Assembly: GCA_023150945.1 (NCBI GenBank)
Contig: JAKLJX010000001.1
Coordinates: 372,001 to 436,000 of the forward strand
Reading direction: 5' to 3'
Length of the DNA: 64,000 nucleotides
Source of the DNA: a bacterium
GTDB lineage: Bacteria > Zhuqueibacterota > Zhuqueibacteria > Zhuqueibacterales > Zhuqueibacteraceae
Below the pieces are notes generated by a model that did no database searches, was not told the DNA's origin, and was given only the letters and a program-made list of their open reading frames with translations. Every line of letters starts with the position of its first letter. Position 1 is the first letter of the stretch. Of this stretch, positions 1-8,103 are shown one piece after another. Made by a program: the position numbers and the translations under genes.

Positions 1-1327
1 TGCGATAACTCTTCTCCGCCAATTCTTCACTGCGGCGGGTGATTTCCAGACGTTGCTGCGCGGATTCGAGATTGCGTACGGCGTCGCGAATTTCCTGCTT
101 GATGGCCTCGGTGCGATTTTGCTGCGTCAAACGATCGCTTTGCAGCGCCGCGCGGGCCGCCTGCACCTCCGCGCCGTTCTTGCCCCAGTCCCACAACGGC
201 ACCGACAAGGCAAGCTTGACGCTGCGATCGGTGTCGAATTTCTGGAACGCGTCCCGGAATTTCTTCTCCTCATTCAACAGGCCATAGCTCGCATACAGCT
301 CGCCGGTGATTTCGCTGGCGGCGTCGGTTTCGGCCACGCTGATTTCGCTCAATTGCACGGCAATTTCATCGGAGCGCAGCTCGGTGCGGCGCTGCAGCGC
401 CTCGGCCAGCGCGCGTTCCAGCACAACCTGAATCGGGCGATAGGTTAGTTCGGTGACCACCCGCACCGAGTCCTCCATCGGCAGGCCGATGAGCAGCTTG
501 AAGCTGTCCTCGGTGCGCTGCAGATTGGCGCGGCTGTTGGCCAGAGTGTTGCGCGCGTTCGCCATTTCGACCTCCAGCCGCAAAACCTCCAGCTCCGGAA
601 ACAGCCCGGCCTGCTGCTTCAGGCGCGCAAGATGAAAGGCATTTTCGGACTGTTGTGCCTGCGCCTGGTCGATCGCCAGTTGCTGCTGCAGGCGAAAGAG
701 ATTGTAGAAGGCGCTGGTGACGTTGTAGATGATGTCGAGCTGGCTGCGGCTGTAGGTCTGCAGTGTGTTTTCGAGGTTCAAATCGGCCTTGCGATAGTTC
801 GTCTTCAGGCGGTTGAGCGTGAACAGCGGCTGCCGGAATTGCAGCCGCAGTTGCGGCAGATAGGTGGTGGAAGAAGTCCGCTGCTCGAACGGCGTGCCGC
901 CCACGTCGATCGAAGTGGTGATCGATTGATGAAAGCGCTGCATCACACCCACCAGCGAAATCACGCCGTCGGTCATGGCCAGCGGCTGATTGACGAACAG
1001 CTCCGCCTGCATGTCCACGAAGTTCTGCCGGGGAAAGACAAATTCGCCGGTACCGATTTGCGTCTGGCTGATGCCCTGGCGGAGATTGGGCAGGCTGGAG
1101 AACACCAGCTCGCCAAAACTCTTGAAACTGGCCTCGGCGGCTTTCAAGCTCATGCGGGAATTGAGCAGCGATTGTTCGAGCTGTTTTGCCTGCTGGCTGC
1201 GGTTCAGCCCAATGGCAAGGCTTTGATCCAGGGTCAGCCGGTGCATCACCTGGGCCAGACTGTTGGTCGCGCCGGCCAGCAGCAGGCTCGCCAGCGCCAG
1301 CAGAACGACGGCGGTGTTGTGCTTCAT
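1..1327 (-). CDS. TolC-family outer-membrane efflux protein (3' end off window)
   Basis: Reading leftward from an ATG at 1327, the frame stays open for about 442 codons to the window edge, so the C-terminus is missing. The N-terminus is a signal peptide (MKHNTAVVLLALASLLLAGA), followed by long alternating helices with heptad-like Leu/Gln/Glu-rich stretches and beta segments such as YLPQLRLQFRQPLFTLNRL. This is the usual layout of TolC/OEP channels, which trimerise in the outer membrane as exit ducts for RND, MFS or ABC exporters. It lies 172 bp downstream of the permease/M1-like gene on the same strand, so co-transcription is plausible. No strong ribosome site precedes the start. The family call is firm; the substrate is unknown. 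Confidence 0.85.
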   Translation of the reverse strand, partial: MKHNTAVVLLALASLLLAGATNSLAQVMHRLTLDQSLAIGLNRSQQAKQLEQSLLNSRMSLKAAEASFKSFGELVFSSLPNLRQGISQTQIGTGEFVFPRQNFVDMQAELFVNQPLAMTDGVISLVGVMQRFHQSITTSIDVGGTPFEQRTSSTTYLPQLRLQFRQPLFTLNRLKTNYRKADLNLENTLQTYSRSQLDIIYNVTSAFYNLFRLQQQLAIDQAQAQQSENAFHLARLKQQAGLFPELEVLRLEVEMANARNTLANSRANLQRTEDSFKLLIGLPMEDSVRVVTELTYRPIQVVLERALAEALQRRTELRSDEIAVQLSEISVAETDAASEITGELYASYGLLNEEKKFRDAFQKFDTDRSVKLALSVPLWDWGKNGAEVQAARAALQSDRLTQQNRTEAIKQEIRDAVRNLESAQQRLEITRRSEELAEKSYR

Positions 1328-1499
1328 CGGTCGGAGGTGCTTTAGGTTCACTGCAATTCTGTTTGGAATGACGGTCCGGAGAACGACCTGCTCAACTCAA
1401 AGTGACAATCTGTAAGGTTCCAGCTTGCCGCCAAGTCTGATTGACGAATCCCGTTTGAAAATTCGTTCCCGCCTTCACACCGGCGCGGGCGGCCGCGCC

Positions 1500-4400
1500 T
1501 CACTCGACGAACTCCCAGCGCACGGCATCGGCAATCACAAAGCCGCTGCCGGCATCGGACAATTCGATAACGGCAGGCTGGTCCGTCTTGAAGTGATAGC
1601 GGCCGAGTGCCAGCCAGCCCTCGGCGGTTTCCTGCGGCTGCAGCTCCAGCCGGCTTTTGCCTTCCGCACTGGTCACCGTGATTTGAAACGAGCGGCTGAG
1701 ATTGCGCGACCACCAACTGCGGGCCATCGGCAAATGAAAACTCAATTCATAATCGCCGGTGCGCGGCACTTTGGTTTCCCAGCGCGCGGGGTAGTCGCCG
1801 CGACCGCCGCGCTTCATGCGCCAGCCAAAATAGTACTTGCCGTACGCCATCGGGTCGGTGTCTTCCCACCAGCTCTGGCCCTTGGAGGGCGGGCGCAGAT
1901 ACCTGGCCTCGGCGCTCACCGGCGTGAAAAAACCCGCGTCCTGATCATCCAGCACAAACGCCAGCGAATCGTTCGAGGACACGGTGGTGAAAACCGTATC
2001 GCGCGGCGCGCCGCGGCGAATGCGATGGTTGAGCGTCACCGGCTTTCTGATCTCGCCGCGGTTGCGTGAAAAATAGGGAATGACGCGCACGTTTCTGGGA
2101 GGCTCGGTGACGGCGAGCTGCATTTCCTTTTCTTCATAACTGCCCAGCGCCAGCGGCCGGCGAATCTTGTCGTTTTCCGTTTCACACACCACGCGCACGA
2201 AGCCCTCGCCCTTTTCGCCGTTTTGCACGCGCACGCGCACCTGGTGCATCACCCGCATCTTGCCGGTGTCGAGTTTGTCGGCCTCGGCGAGCGTGAGGCG
2301 ATAGCCCGGAAACGTGGCGTGCTCGAACCACTGCTCCAAAAATTCGCTGTGATCGGTTGGGGTAACGGCTTGAACGAGGCGAGACAAGGTATCGCGGTTG
2401 ACTTGCTGATAGCGGTGCTCCGCCACCAGCCGGCGCAACACGGCAGCGTAGTTCTTTTCGCCGAGGCGTTCGCGCAGCATTTGCAGAATCGGCGGCGCCT
2501 TGAAATCGACGCAGGCGCGATAGAGGTTGCCGTTGCCCTGCGGCCGCAGGCCGGTGAGCGGCGTCTTGCTGAGTTTTTCCAAAACCGAATCGACTTCCAC
2601 GTCATAGCGGTGCCGCACGGCCCATTCGCCGTCCATCTGACGCAGGCGGTCGAAGCTGCTGAGCGCGGCGCTCCAGCGATCGGGATAAAAAGTGTCGCGC
2701 ACGCGGCGCTCGCATTCTTCATAGAGCTGCAGCTCCAGGCCGCGGTCGAGCACGGGGTCGGCGATGTCCAATTGCGCGTGCAGGTAGTTGCGCAGCGGTG
2801 AACGCAGCGTGCCGTCGCCGCCCCAGTAGTTGTCGGGAAGCAAAAGATCGAGCACCGCTTCGATGAAGACATCGCGTTTGATGCGGCCGGGTGAATCGTC
2901 GCGGCCGCGGCGCCGGGCTTCTTTGGTGCGCTCTTCTACCTCGCGCTTGAAGCGCCTGCCGGCCAGGCTCACTTCCTCGAGCATGACGAGGCCGGGTTGC
3001 AGCAGGACATTCTCCACGCCGTGGCGGCCCATGTAGACCTGCATCTGCAGCGGCACCTCCACCAGCGCCAGCCGCTCGAAGGGGTAGGGCACGCCCGCGA
3101 CTTCTTCGAAAATGTCAAGCATGCGCGTGATGGCTTCATAGCAGGTGTCGGCCACCTCCGTGAACACTTCCAAATCGCGCAGGTGTTTGTCGCGGAAATA
3201 GAGCTCGATCGCGATGTCTTTGAAGTCCCGTGCCAAACGTTGATATTCACCCGCATTCAACGACAGCGCTGGCACCGGCGTCACTACTTCAAACACGGTT
3301 TCTTTGCCGCTTGCCGTGCGGTTTTCGGAGACCCGCCGGCCCTGGCTGATGACGCTGAGCCGCGCCGAAGTGTGCACGCGCAGCCGCGCGGTGGCGAAAT
3401 TCTGCGGCCGCGGCGTTTCGTAAGCATAGCCGGCGGCTGCGCCCGGCACCGGATACCAGCCGCATTGCGCCGGCAGCACCGCCAACTCTCCGCTGAGCCA
3501 GGCCGAAATGTTGCCTTTGACCCACGGACCGTCATCGCGGCGAATCAATTTGGTGGCCTGCGGCATGCGATCGAGCATGAAACCGTCAGCCTCGATGTCG
3601 CCGGCATACGTGACGAAGAGTGTGTCGCTCGCGCCGGGCGGCAAAGCCGCCGCTCCCAAGTCCACCACCAGCAGTTGCGAGGCTTGTTGAAACGGCACCG
3701 CGGCCTGACCGTGCCGGCTCACCTGGCTGACGCGCAGACGGCCATTCAAGGCAAACACCAGCTGGCTCAGCGGAACGTTGTGGGGATTGGCCACCGCGAG
3801 CCGCGCGTTGACGCGCAGCGGCGTGGCATTGTCGTGCAGCCAAATTTCCAAATCATAGTGGCGCACTTGTGCCAGCGGAGGCGAGAGCCATTGCTCTTGC
3901 TGCTTGAAATCGGCTGCGCGTGCAGCCAGCCGGGCCTGGCTATCTGCTCTGAGGTTGAAGGCGATCATCAGCGCGGCCAGCAAACAGGTGAAGCCGGAAA
4001 CGAAGGTGAAGCGCCGCGACCACGGCGACTGCTCCAGCCTCGGATAGCGCACGACCGAAAAGCTCAGCAGGCCGCAGGCGAGCAGCGCGAAGAAGAGGCG
4101 CTGCCACAGGATGGGCGTGAGATCGCCAAAGCCGATGAGATCGCTGTGAAACAGAGGCGCGAAGAAGGCGCCATAGTCGAGCAAGCCGTCGAACTTGAAA
4201 TGGAAATGAAACAAGAGTGCGGCAACGTAGCCGAGCGGCAGAATGATGGCGAGCGCTTGTGAGCGCAGCAGACTGACGAGAAAGAACACCAGGGCGGTCA
4301 TGAACAAAATCGCGGGCACCGAGGCAATCAGCGCGTAGGTGAGAAAGGGCAGGATCTTGAACTCCGCGCCGGCAAAGATGACTTTGAAGATGCGGGCGAT

Positions 4401-4829
4401 GGCCGCCAGCCCGAGCAGGAAGAGATTGAGGTAGACCAGCCCGCTCACGATGCCGAGATATTTGCCCACCACCCAGTTGGCCGTGGTCATGGGCCGCGAG
4501 AGCATGACTTGGTCGAGGCGCGCTTTCTCCTCGGCCTTGCGAAAATCACCGGCCACGAAGATGATCAAAACCGCCTGCACGAAGCTGAAGAAATAGATTG
4601 CCAGGAACGCATCGGTGCCGGTGAGCAGGAACTCGCCGGGCGCGCCGGTGTCGAGAATCGGGCCCAGGGTCACGGCCAGCAGAAACAGTGCGATGATGAG
4701 CACCCCGAGGCCGGCGAGCACCCAGAATTTGGCGGTGCGGTAGAGCATCACGCGCTCGACCGCGGCCACGGCCATAATGTAGCGCAGGCTTTTGCTCATG
4801 GACGAATGAATGGTTGAATCCTTGATCAC
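1500..4829 (-). CDS. ABC-2 permease fused to degenerate M1-peptidase-like and golvesin-type domains
   Basis: This 1109-aa protein starts at a GTG (4829); an ATG at 4799 is an alternative, and neither has a clear ribosome site. Residues 1-300 are an ABC-2-type membrane region with about seven hydrophobic segments. Residues about 330-860 resemble M1 aminopeptidases: a GVEN element near residue 604 sits where M1 enzymes have GAMEN, and the end of the region resembles an M1 C-terminal part. No HEXXH zinc motif or downstream NEGF-type glutamate is visible, so peptidase activity is unlikely. The last 120 residues end in GFVIADAVRWEF, typical of golvesin/xanthan-lyase C-terminal-like domains. ABC permease/M1 fusions are known in Bacteroidota relatives. 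Its ATPase is probably the gene at 5957-6856. Confidence 0.8.
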   Translation of the reverse strand: MIKDSTIHSSMSKSLRYIMAVAAVERVMLYRTAKFWVLAGLGVLIIALFLLAVTLGPILDTGAPGEFLLTGTDAFLAIYFFSFVQAVLIIFVAGDFRKAEEKARLDQVMLSRPMTTANWVVGKYLGIVSGLVYLNLFLLGLAAIARIFKVIFAGAEFKILPFLTYALIASVPAILFMTALVFFLVSLLRSQALAIILPLGYVAALLFHFHFKFDGLLDYGAFFAPLFHSDLIGFGDLTPILWQRLFFALLACGLLSFSVVRYPRLEQSPWSRRFTFVSGFTCLLAALMIAFNLRADSQARLAARAADFKQQEQWLSPPLAQVRHYDLEIWLHDNATPLRVNARLAVANPHNVPLSQLVFALNGRLRVSQVSRHGQAAVPFQQASQLLVVDLGAAALPPGASDTLFVTYAGDIEADGFMLDRMPQATKLIRRDDGPWVKGNISAWLSGELAVLPAQCGWYPVPGAAAGYAYETPRPQNFATARLRVHTSARLSVISQGRRVSENRTASGKETVFEVVTPVPALSLNAGEYQRLARDFKDIAIELYFRDKHLRDLEVFTEVADTCYEAITRMLDIFEEVAGVPYPFERLALVEVPLQMQVYMGRHGVENVLLQPGLVMLEEVSLAGRRFKREVEERTKEARRRGRDDSPGRIKRDVFIEAVLDLLLPDNYWGGDGTLRSPLRNYLHAQLDIADPVLDRGLELQLYEECERRVRDTFYPDRWSAALSSFDRLRQMDGEWAVRHRYDVEVDSVLEKLSKTPLTGLRPQGNGNLYRACVDFKAPPILQMLRERLGEKNYAAVLRRLVAEHRYQQVNRDTLSRLVQAVTPTDHSEFLEQWFEHATFPGYRLTLAEADKLDTGKMRVMHQVRVRVQNGEKGEGFVRVVCETENDKIRRPLALGSYEEKEMQLAVTEPPRNVRVIPYFSRNRGEIRKPVTLNHRIRRGAPRDTVFTTVSSNDSLAFVLDDQDAGFFTPVSAEARYLRPPSKGQSWWEDTDPMAYGKYYFGWRMKRGGRGDYPARWETKVPRTGDYELSFHLPMARSWWSRNLSRSFQITVTSAEGKSRLELQPQETAEGWLALGRYHFKTDQPAVIELSDAGSGFVIADAVRWEFVE

Positions 4830-4860
4830 TTATTTGGCGCCAGTCCGAAATCGCGGTTTT

Positions 4861-4935
4861 CTGACAAGAGCGCTCCTGTAACGGCTTGGCCGTTGCATCA
4901 AAAACCTCGGCTCAGCCGAGGGTGGAACATTTTCT
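4861..4935 (+). repeat. Double-palindrome dispersed element, copy 1
   Basis: Two palindromes lie close together: AACGGCTTGGCCGTT (4880-4894) and CCTCGGCTCAGCCGAGG (4905-4921), followed by TGGAACATTTTCTGA. The same pair occurs at 41690-41822 and 45918-46030, and the second palindrome alone in the 13638-13850 duplication. Here the spacer between palindromes is only 10 bp, against about 40 bp in the other copies. It lies between the start of the permease gene and the rightward small-protein/nucleotidyltransferase pair. Confidence 0.7.
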
Positions 4936-5068
4936 GATGGACACCATTCCAAAAGCGGTTCGCGCAAAGTGACCTGGCCGGTTGGAAAGATTCAGTTGCA
5001 GAAATGCGTGAGAGCAGCTATTTTCTCTCTTCGCAGGAACAAACCTCTGCACCGAAGAGCGAACCAGA

Positions 5069-5332
5069 ATGATGAAACCAGCACGACCCTTGGACACTTC
5101 ACCGGAAGTGGAGCGGATTCAGATCGAATGTCTGCGCCGGAAATCGCCCGCCGAGCGGCTGCAGTTGGCCATCGAACTGACTCGAGCCTCGCGCCGCCTG
5201 CTGGCGATGGGCGTACGCCGGCGTCATCCGGAATATGATGATGAGCAAGTGCGCCTGGCTGTGATTCGGCTCACCCTACCGGAAGAACTGTTTCTGGCAG
5301 CTTATCCCCAGGCGAAAGACCTCCGGCCATGA
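5069..5332 (+). CDS. Small conserved protein paired with a nucleotidyltransferase
   Basis: The 87-aa product is soluble, helical and basic, with no membrane segment. Its pattern (PEVERIQIECLRRKSPAERL near residue 13, then a RRRHPEYDDEQVRLAV stretch) matches a small conserved family, common in cyanobacteria and Chloroflexota, that is often encoded next to nucleotidyltransferase genes. The stop codon overlaps the ATG of the next gene (ATGA at 5329), so the two are probably translationally coupled. A second ATG follows immediately at 5072, and no strong ribosome site is seen. A regulatory or antitoxin-like partner role is possible but unproven. Confidence 0.65.
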   Translation: MMKPARPLDTSPEVERIQIECLRRKSPAERLQLAIELTRASRRLLAMGVRRRHPEYDDEQVRLAVIRLTLPEELFLAAYPQAKDLRP

Positions 5333-5892
5333 CTCCCGAAGAAGTGCTGGGTGCCGTCGCAGCCAAGCTCGAGCAAAACGGTATTGCGTACATGATCGCG
5401 GGCTCCTTTGCCAGCAATCTGCACGGCATGCCGCGCACCACACACGATGCCGATATCGTGGTTGAAATTGATGAGCCGCGCCTGCAAAAATTCTCCCACG
5501 CGCTCGCCGAAGAATTCTATTTTGACCTCGATGCTGCGCGCGATGCCCTCGCAAGGAACAGCATGTTCAGTACGATTCATTATGACAGTGGCTTCAAAGT
5601 TGATTTCATTGTTTTGAAGCAACGGCCATTTAGCCGAACGGAATTCCAAAGAAGGACAACCGCCAACTACCTTGGACGTCGCTGCTGGTTTGCCACAGCC
5701 GAAGACACCATTTTGGCAAAGCTGGAGTGGTCCAAACTGAGCGAGTCAGAACGCCAATTCAACGATGCTGTAGGCACCGCCAAGGTGCAAGGCAAAGCCC
5801 TTGACATTGATTACCTTCGCCGCTGGTCGAAGGACCTCCAAACCGATGATCTGTTGCACCGACTTTTGCAGGAGATTGGAGCAGCTCCCTGA
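5329..5892 (+). CDS. Nucleotidyltransferase-fold protein (AbiEii/MNT-like)
   Basis: The 187-aa protein begins with a helix, then AGSFASNLHGMPRTTHDADI near residues 23-42. This is the GS-x(n)-D-x-D active-site pattern of small nucleotidyltransferases in the polymerase-beta superfamily. A later acidic strand (FKVDFIVL) could give the third carboxylate, and AEDTILAKLEW is typical of AbiEii/DUF6036-like members. Such proteins can transfer nucleotides to a partner protein or tRNA in toxin-antitoxin systems. It overlaps the preceding small gene by 4 bp. The pair interrupts, on the opposite strand, what would otherwise be a leftward ABC ATPase-permease-TolC series, suggesting insertion. Confidence 0.75.
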   Translation: MTPEEVLGAVAAKLEQNGIAYMIAGSFASNLHGMPRTTHDADIVVEIDEPRLQKFSHALAEEFYFDLDAARDALARNSMFSTIHYDSGFKVDFIVLKQRPFSRTEFQRRTTANYLGRRCWFATAEDTILAKLEWSKLSESERQFNDAVGTAKVQGKALDIDYLRRWSKDLQTDDLLHRLLQEIGAAP

Positions 5893-5956
5893 ACGCGAAG
5901 CAAGCAGCGGCAGCGGGACGGCTGCCCGACAGACTCTTGGAAAACCCAAAGCCTGC

Positions 5957-6856
5957 TCAATCCTCCTCTTCCTCCTCCACCCGCTGTCCCACCTCTGATT
6001 CCATGAAGTGCATGTAAGCATCCTCGAGATTGGGCGTGACGCTGTGCAGGTCATAGCCGGCGATCGGCTCGCCCACCACGCGCAGCAGCAGATGCGGCGG
6101 TTTGGGAATCGTCGAAATCACCTGCAAGCGGGCGGCGAGCTGCGGGAAATCCGCCTCGTCGATCAACACCTGCCAGACTTTGCCGGCTGCTTTTGCGACC
6201 AGCACTTCCGGCCGGCCGCGATAAGCGACCCGGCCCCTGGCTAAGATCGCAAGATCCTCGCAGGTGCTCGAAATGTCGCCCACAATATGCGTGCTGAGAA
6301 TGATGATCTTGTCGCGGCTGATCTCGGTGAGCAGGTTGCGAAAGCGAATGCGTTCTTCGGGATCGAGGCCAGTGGTGGGCTCGTCGACGATGAGCAGGCG
6401 GGGATTGCCGAGCAATGCCTGCGCGATGCCCAGGCGGCGCAACATGCCGCCGGAATAGGTCTTGGCTTTGCGATCGCGGGCCTCGGCCAGTCCGACGTTT
6501 TCCAGCATCTGCAGCACGGTGGCGCGCACGTGCCGCGCCGGCACGCCGTTGAGGCGGGCAATGTAGGTTAGAAATTCTGCGCCCGTGAGTTGCGGATAGA
6601 CGCCGAAAAACTGCGGCAGGTAACCGAGCGAGGCCCGAATCTGCCGGCGCTGCGTGCGCAGATCCGCGCCATCGACCAACACCTCGCCGGCAGTCGGCGT
6701 TTCCAGGGTGGCGAGAATCTTCATGAGGGTGCTCTTGCCTGCGCCATTGGGGCCGAGCAAGCCGAACATGCCGGTGGCAATTTCGAGAGTGACGTCCTGC
6801 AGGGCATGCACGCCGCCCGCATAGGTTTTGGAGAGATGTCGAATGTCGATGGACAT
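5957..6856 (-). CDS. ABC transporter ATP-binding protein
   Basis: The 299-aa nucleotide-binding domain has all the standard motifs: Walker A GPNGAGKST near residue 37, a Q-loop in GYLPQFFG, signature YSGGM, Walker B LLIVDEPTTGLDP and the switch histidine in LSTHIV. A C-terminal extension of about 80 residues ends in an acidic tail (VEEEEED). It energises export by an ABC-2 permease, most simply the permease/M1-like protein at 1500-4829 on the same strand, although a rightward gene pair now lies between them. The region after Walker B closely resembles the ABC domain of the RND fusion at 8104-12852 (for example ERIRFRNLL, THIV-DISSTC and LEDAY), so the two are paralogues. Confidence 0.93.
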   Translation of the reverse strand: MSIDIRHLSKTYAGGVHALQDVTLEIATGMFGLLGPNGAGKSTLMKILATLETPTAGEVLVDGADLRTQRRQIRASLGYLPQFFGVYPQLTGAEFLTYIARLNGVPARHVRATVLQMLENVGLAEARDRKAKTYSGGMLRRLGIAQALLGNPRLLIVDEPTTGLDPEERIRFRNLLTEISRDKIIILSTHIVGDISSTCEDLAILARGRVAYRGRPEVLVAKAAGKVWQVLIDEADFPQLAARLQVISTIPKPPHLLLRVVGEPIAGYDLHSVTPNLEDAYMHFMESEVGQRVEEEEED

Positions 6857-7000
6857 GCGCCGCTTTTACTCATTTCTCCCTGAGAGGTTGCAGGTCAATC
6901 TAATCTTCTGCGAGTGAAAAGCAAGGCCGGAGGAATGTTCACTGTGGCGGAATTCAGCTTGAAAATGGCGGGGACGCTTGGTATGTTGACCGCCGCTAAA

Positions 7001-7413
7001 GCCTGCGATTCAAATCGCAGTCTGGTGGTCGCCTGCGATTCAAATCGCAGTCTGTTAGCCCAAGTCAGCTAAAGCGGACTGAGTGGCATCATCAAGAAGA
7101 CCGTTGTGTGCGGGCAGCGCTTTTCGGTCGGGCTGGCCGCCTGCGATTCAGATTCAGCCTGCGATTCAAATCGCAGTCTGTTAGCCCAAGTCAGCTGAAG
7201 CGGACTGAGTGGCATCATCAAGAAGTCCGTTGCGTGCGGGCAACGTCGTTCGGTCGGGTTGGCCGCCTGCGATTCAGATTCAGATTCAGCCTGCGATTCA
7301 AATCGCAGTCTGTTAGCAGAAGTCCGCTGAAGCGGACTGAGTGGCATCATCAAGAAGTCCGTTGCGTGCGGGCAACGTCGTTCGGTCGGGTTGGCCGCCT
7401 GCGATTCAAATCG
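7001..7413. repeat. Tandem array of three ~125-130 bp units with internal hairpins
   Basis: Three near-identical units start at about 7031, 7157 and 7289, preceded by a partial copy at 7001-7030. Each holds a hairpin TGCGATT-CA-AATCGCA, a hairpin around AGCGGACT, the block GAGTGGCATCATCAAGAAG, and a third hairpin CGTTGC-GTGCGG-GCAACG. Unit lengths differ by copies of the 6-bp run GATTCA at the junctions. In unit 1 the third hairpin has a T and a G replacing its partners in a way that keeps wobble pairing, hinting at RNA structure. The rest of the gene-free stretch 6857-7504 shows nothing else recognisable apart from the upstream region of the next gene. Confidence 0.85.
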
Positions 7414-7504
7414 GAGGCTGAAAGCCGGAGCAGGCAACTCGGCGCCGAGAATTGCGTTTAATGGCCCTCTATTCAATCGTCCTCATTATTCGGGAGCAGT
7501 TCTC

Positions 7505-7891
7505 ATGGCTGAAGAAAAGTTTGGTCTGGCGCAGATCGGGCAAATCGCCGTCAACGTGCATGATCTCGACCGCGCCACTGCCTTTTATCGCGACCAGCTC
7601 GGCATGCAACATCTCTTCTCCGTTTCCAACATGGCGTTTTTTGCGTGCGGCGGCATTCGCCTGCTGCTCGGCCTGCCGGAAAAACCGGAGTTCGACCATC
7701 CCAGTTCCATCATTTATTTCAAGGTGGAAGACATTCACGCCGCCCATCAAACTCTGGCCGGTCGCGGCGTGCCTTTCGAGGCCGCGCCGCAGCTCGTCGC
7801 GCGCATGCCCGCCTATGATCTCTGGCTGGCGTTCTTCCGCGATTCGGAAAACAATCTCCTGAGTCTGATGAGTGAAGCAGCCGCCGGTTGA
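7505..7891 (+). CDS. VOC-family (glyoxalase/bleomycin-resistance fold) protein
   Basis: The 128-aa product starts at ATG 7505, with GGGAG at a suitable distance upstream. The order of elements is typical of the vicinal-oxygen-chelate fold: IGQIAVNVHDLDRATAFYRDQ at the start (first metal-ligand region, although an Ala-Val replaces the usual His), LGMQHLFS, and a second half with IIYFKVEDIHAAHQTL, ending in AFFRDSENNLLSLM. The last motif carries the Asp and Glu-like positions (usual form DPDGN). Members include glyoxalases, dioxygenases and resistance proteins; the substrate is not predictable. It stands alone between the repeat array and the RND-ABC gene. Confidence 0.88.
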   Translation: MAEEKFGLAQIGQIAVNVHDLDRATAFYRDQLGMQHLFSVSNMAFFACGGIRLLLGLPEKPEFDHPSSIIYFKVEDIHAAHQTLAGRGVPFEAAPQLVARMPAYDLWLAFFRDSENNLLSLMSEAAAG

Positions 7892-8009
7892 GCGGGCACT
7901 GCAGCATCGATTCGGATTCGCAGGATTTGGTTTGAAGAAGTAGCTCTGTCGCAATGTCAGTCAGCGGAATTTGGTGCAATACATGGAGCTGTACCTCAAT
8001 CTCCACAGG

Positions 8010-8038
8010 GTCCCTCCTGGATGATAGGAGGGAGGGAC
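8010..8038 (+). terminator. Hairpin between VOC gene and RND-ABC gene
   Basis: GTCCCTCC (8010-8017) and GGAGGGAC (8031-8038) form an 8-bp stem with a 13-base loop. It could end the VOC transcript or form a leader structure for the RND-ABC gene 66 bp further on. There is no clear T-run. Confidence 0.35.
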
Positions 8039-8103
8039 ATGCTTTTTAGGATCACCGTGCAGCGGGTTTGCCGGCTCGCGTCTGAAACGATTTCAACCAT
8101 CTC

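Noticed and set aside
2997-4262. 421-codon open frame on the plus strand
   Set aside because: It is antisense to the permease/M1-like gene and its product is low-complexity, as expected for a high-GC shadow frame.
1500-4829. Active M1 aminopeptidase
   Set aside because: No HEXXH zinc site or downstream Glu ligand is visible.
7001-7413. CRISPR array
   Set aside because: The repeat unit is about 126 bp with no short repeat-unique spacer alternation, and no cas gene is nearby.
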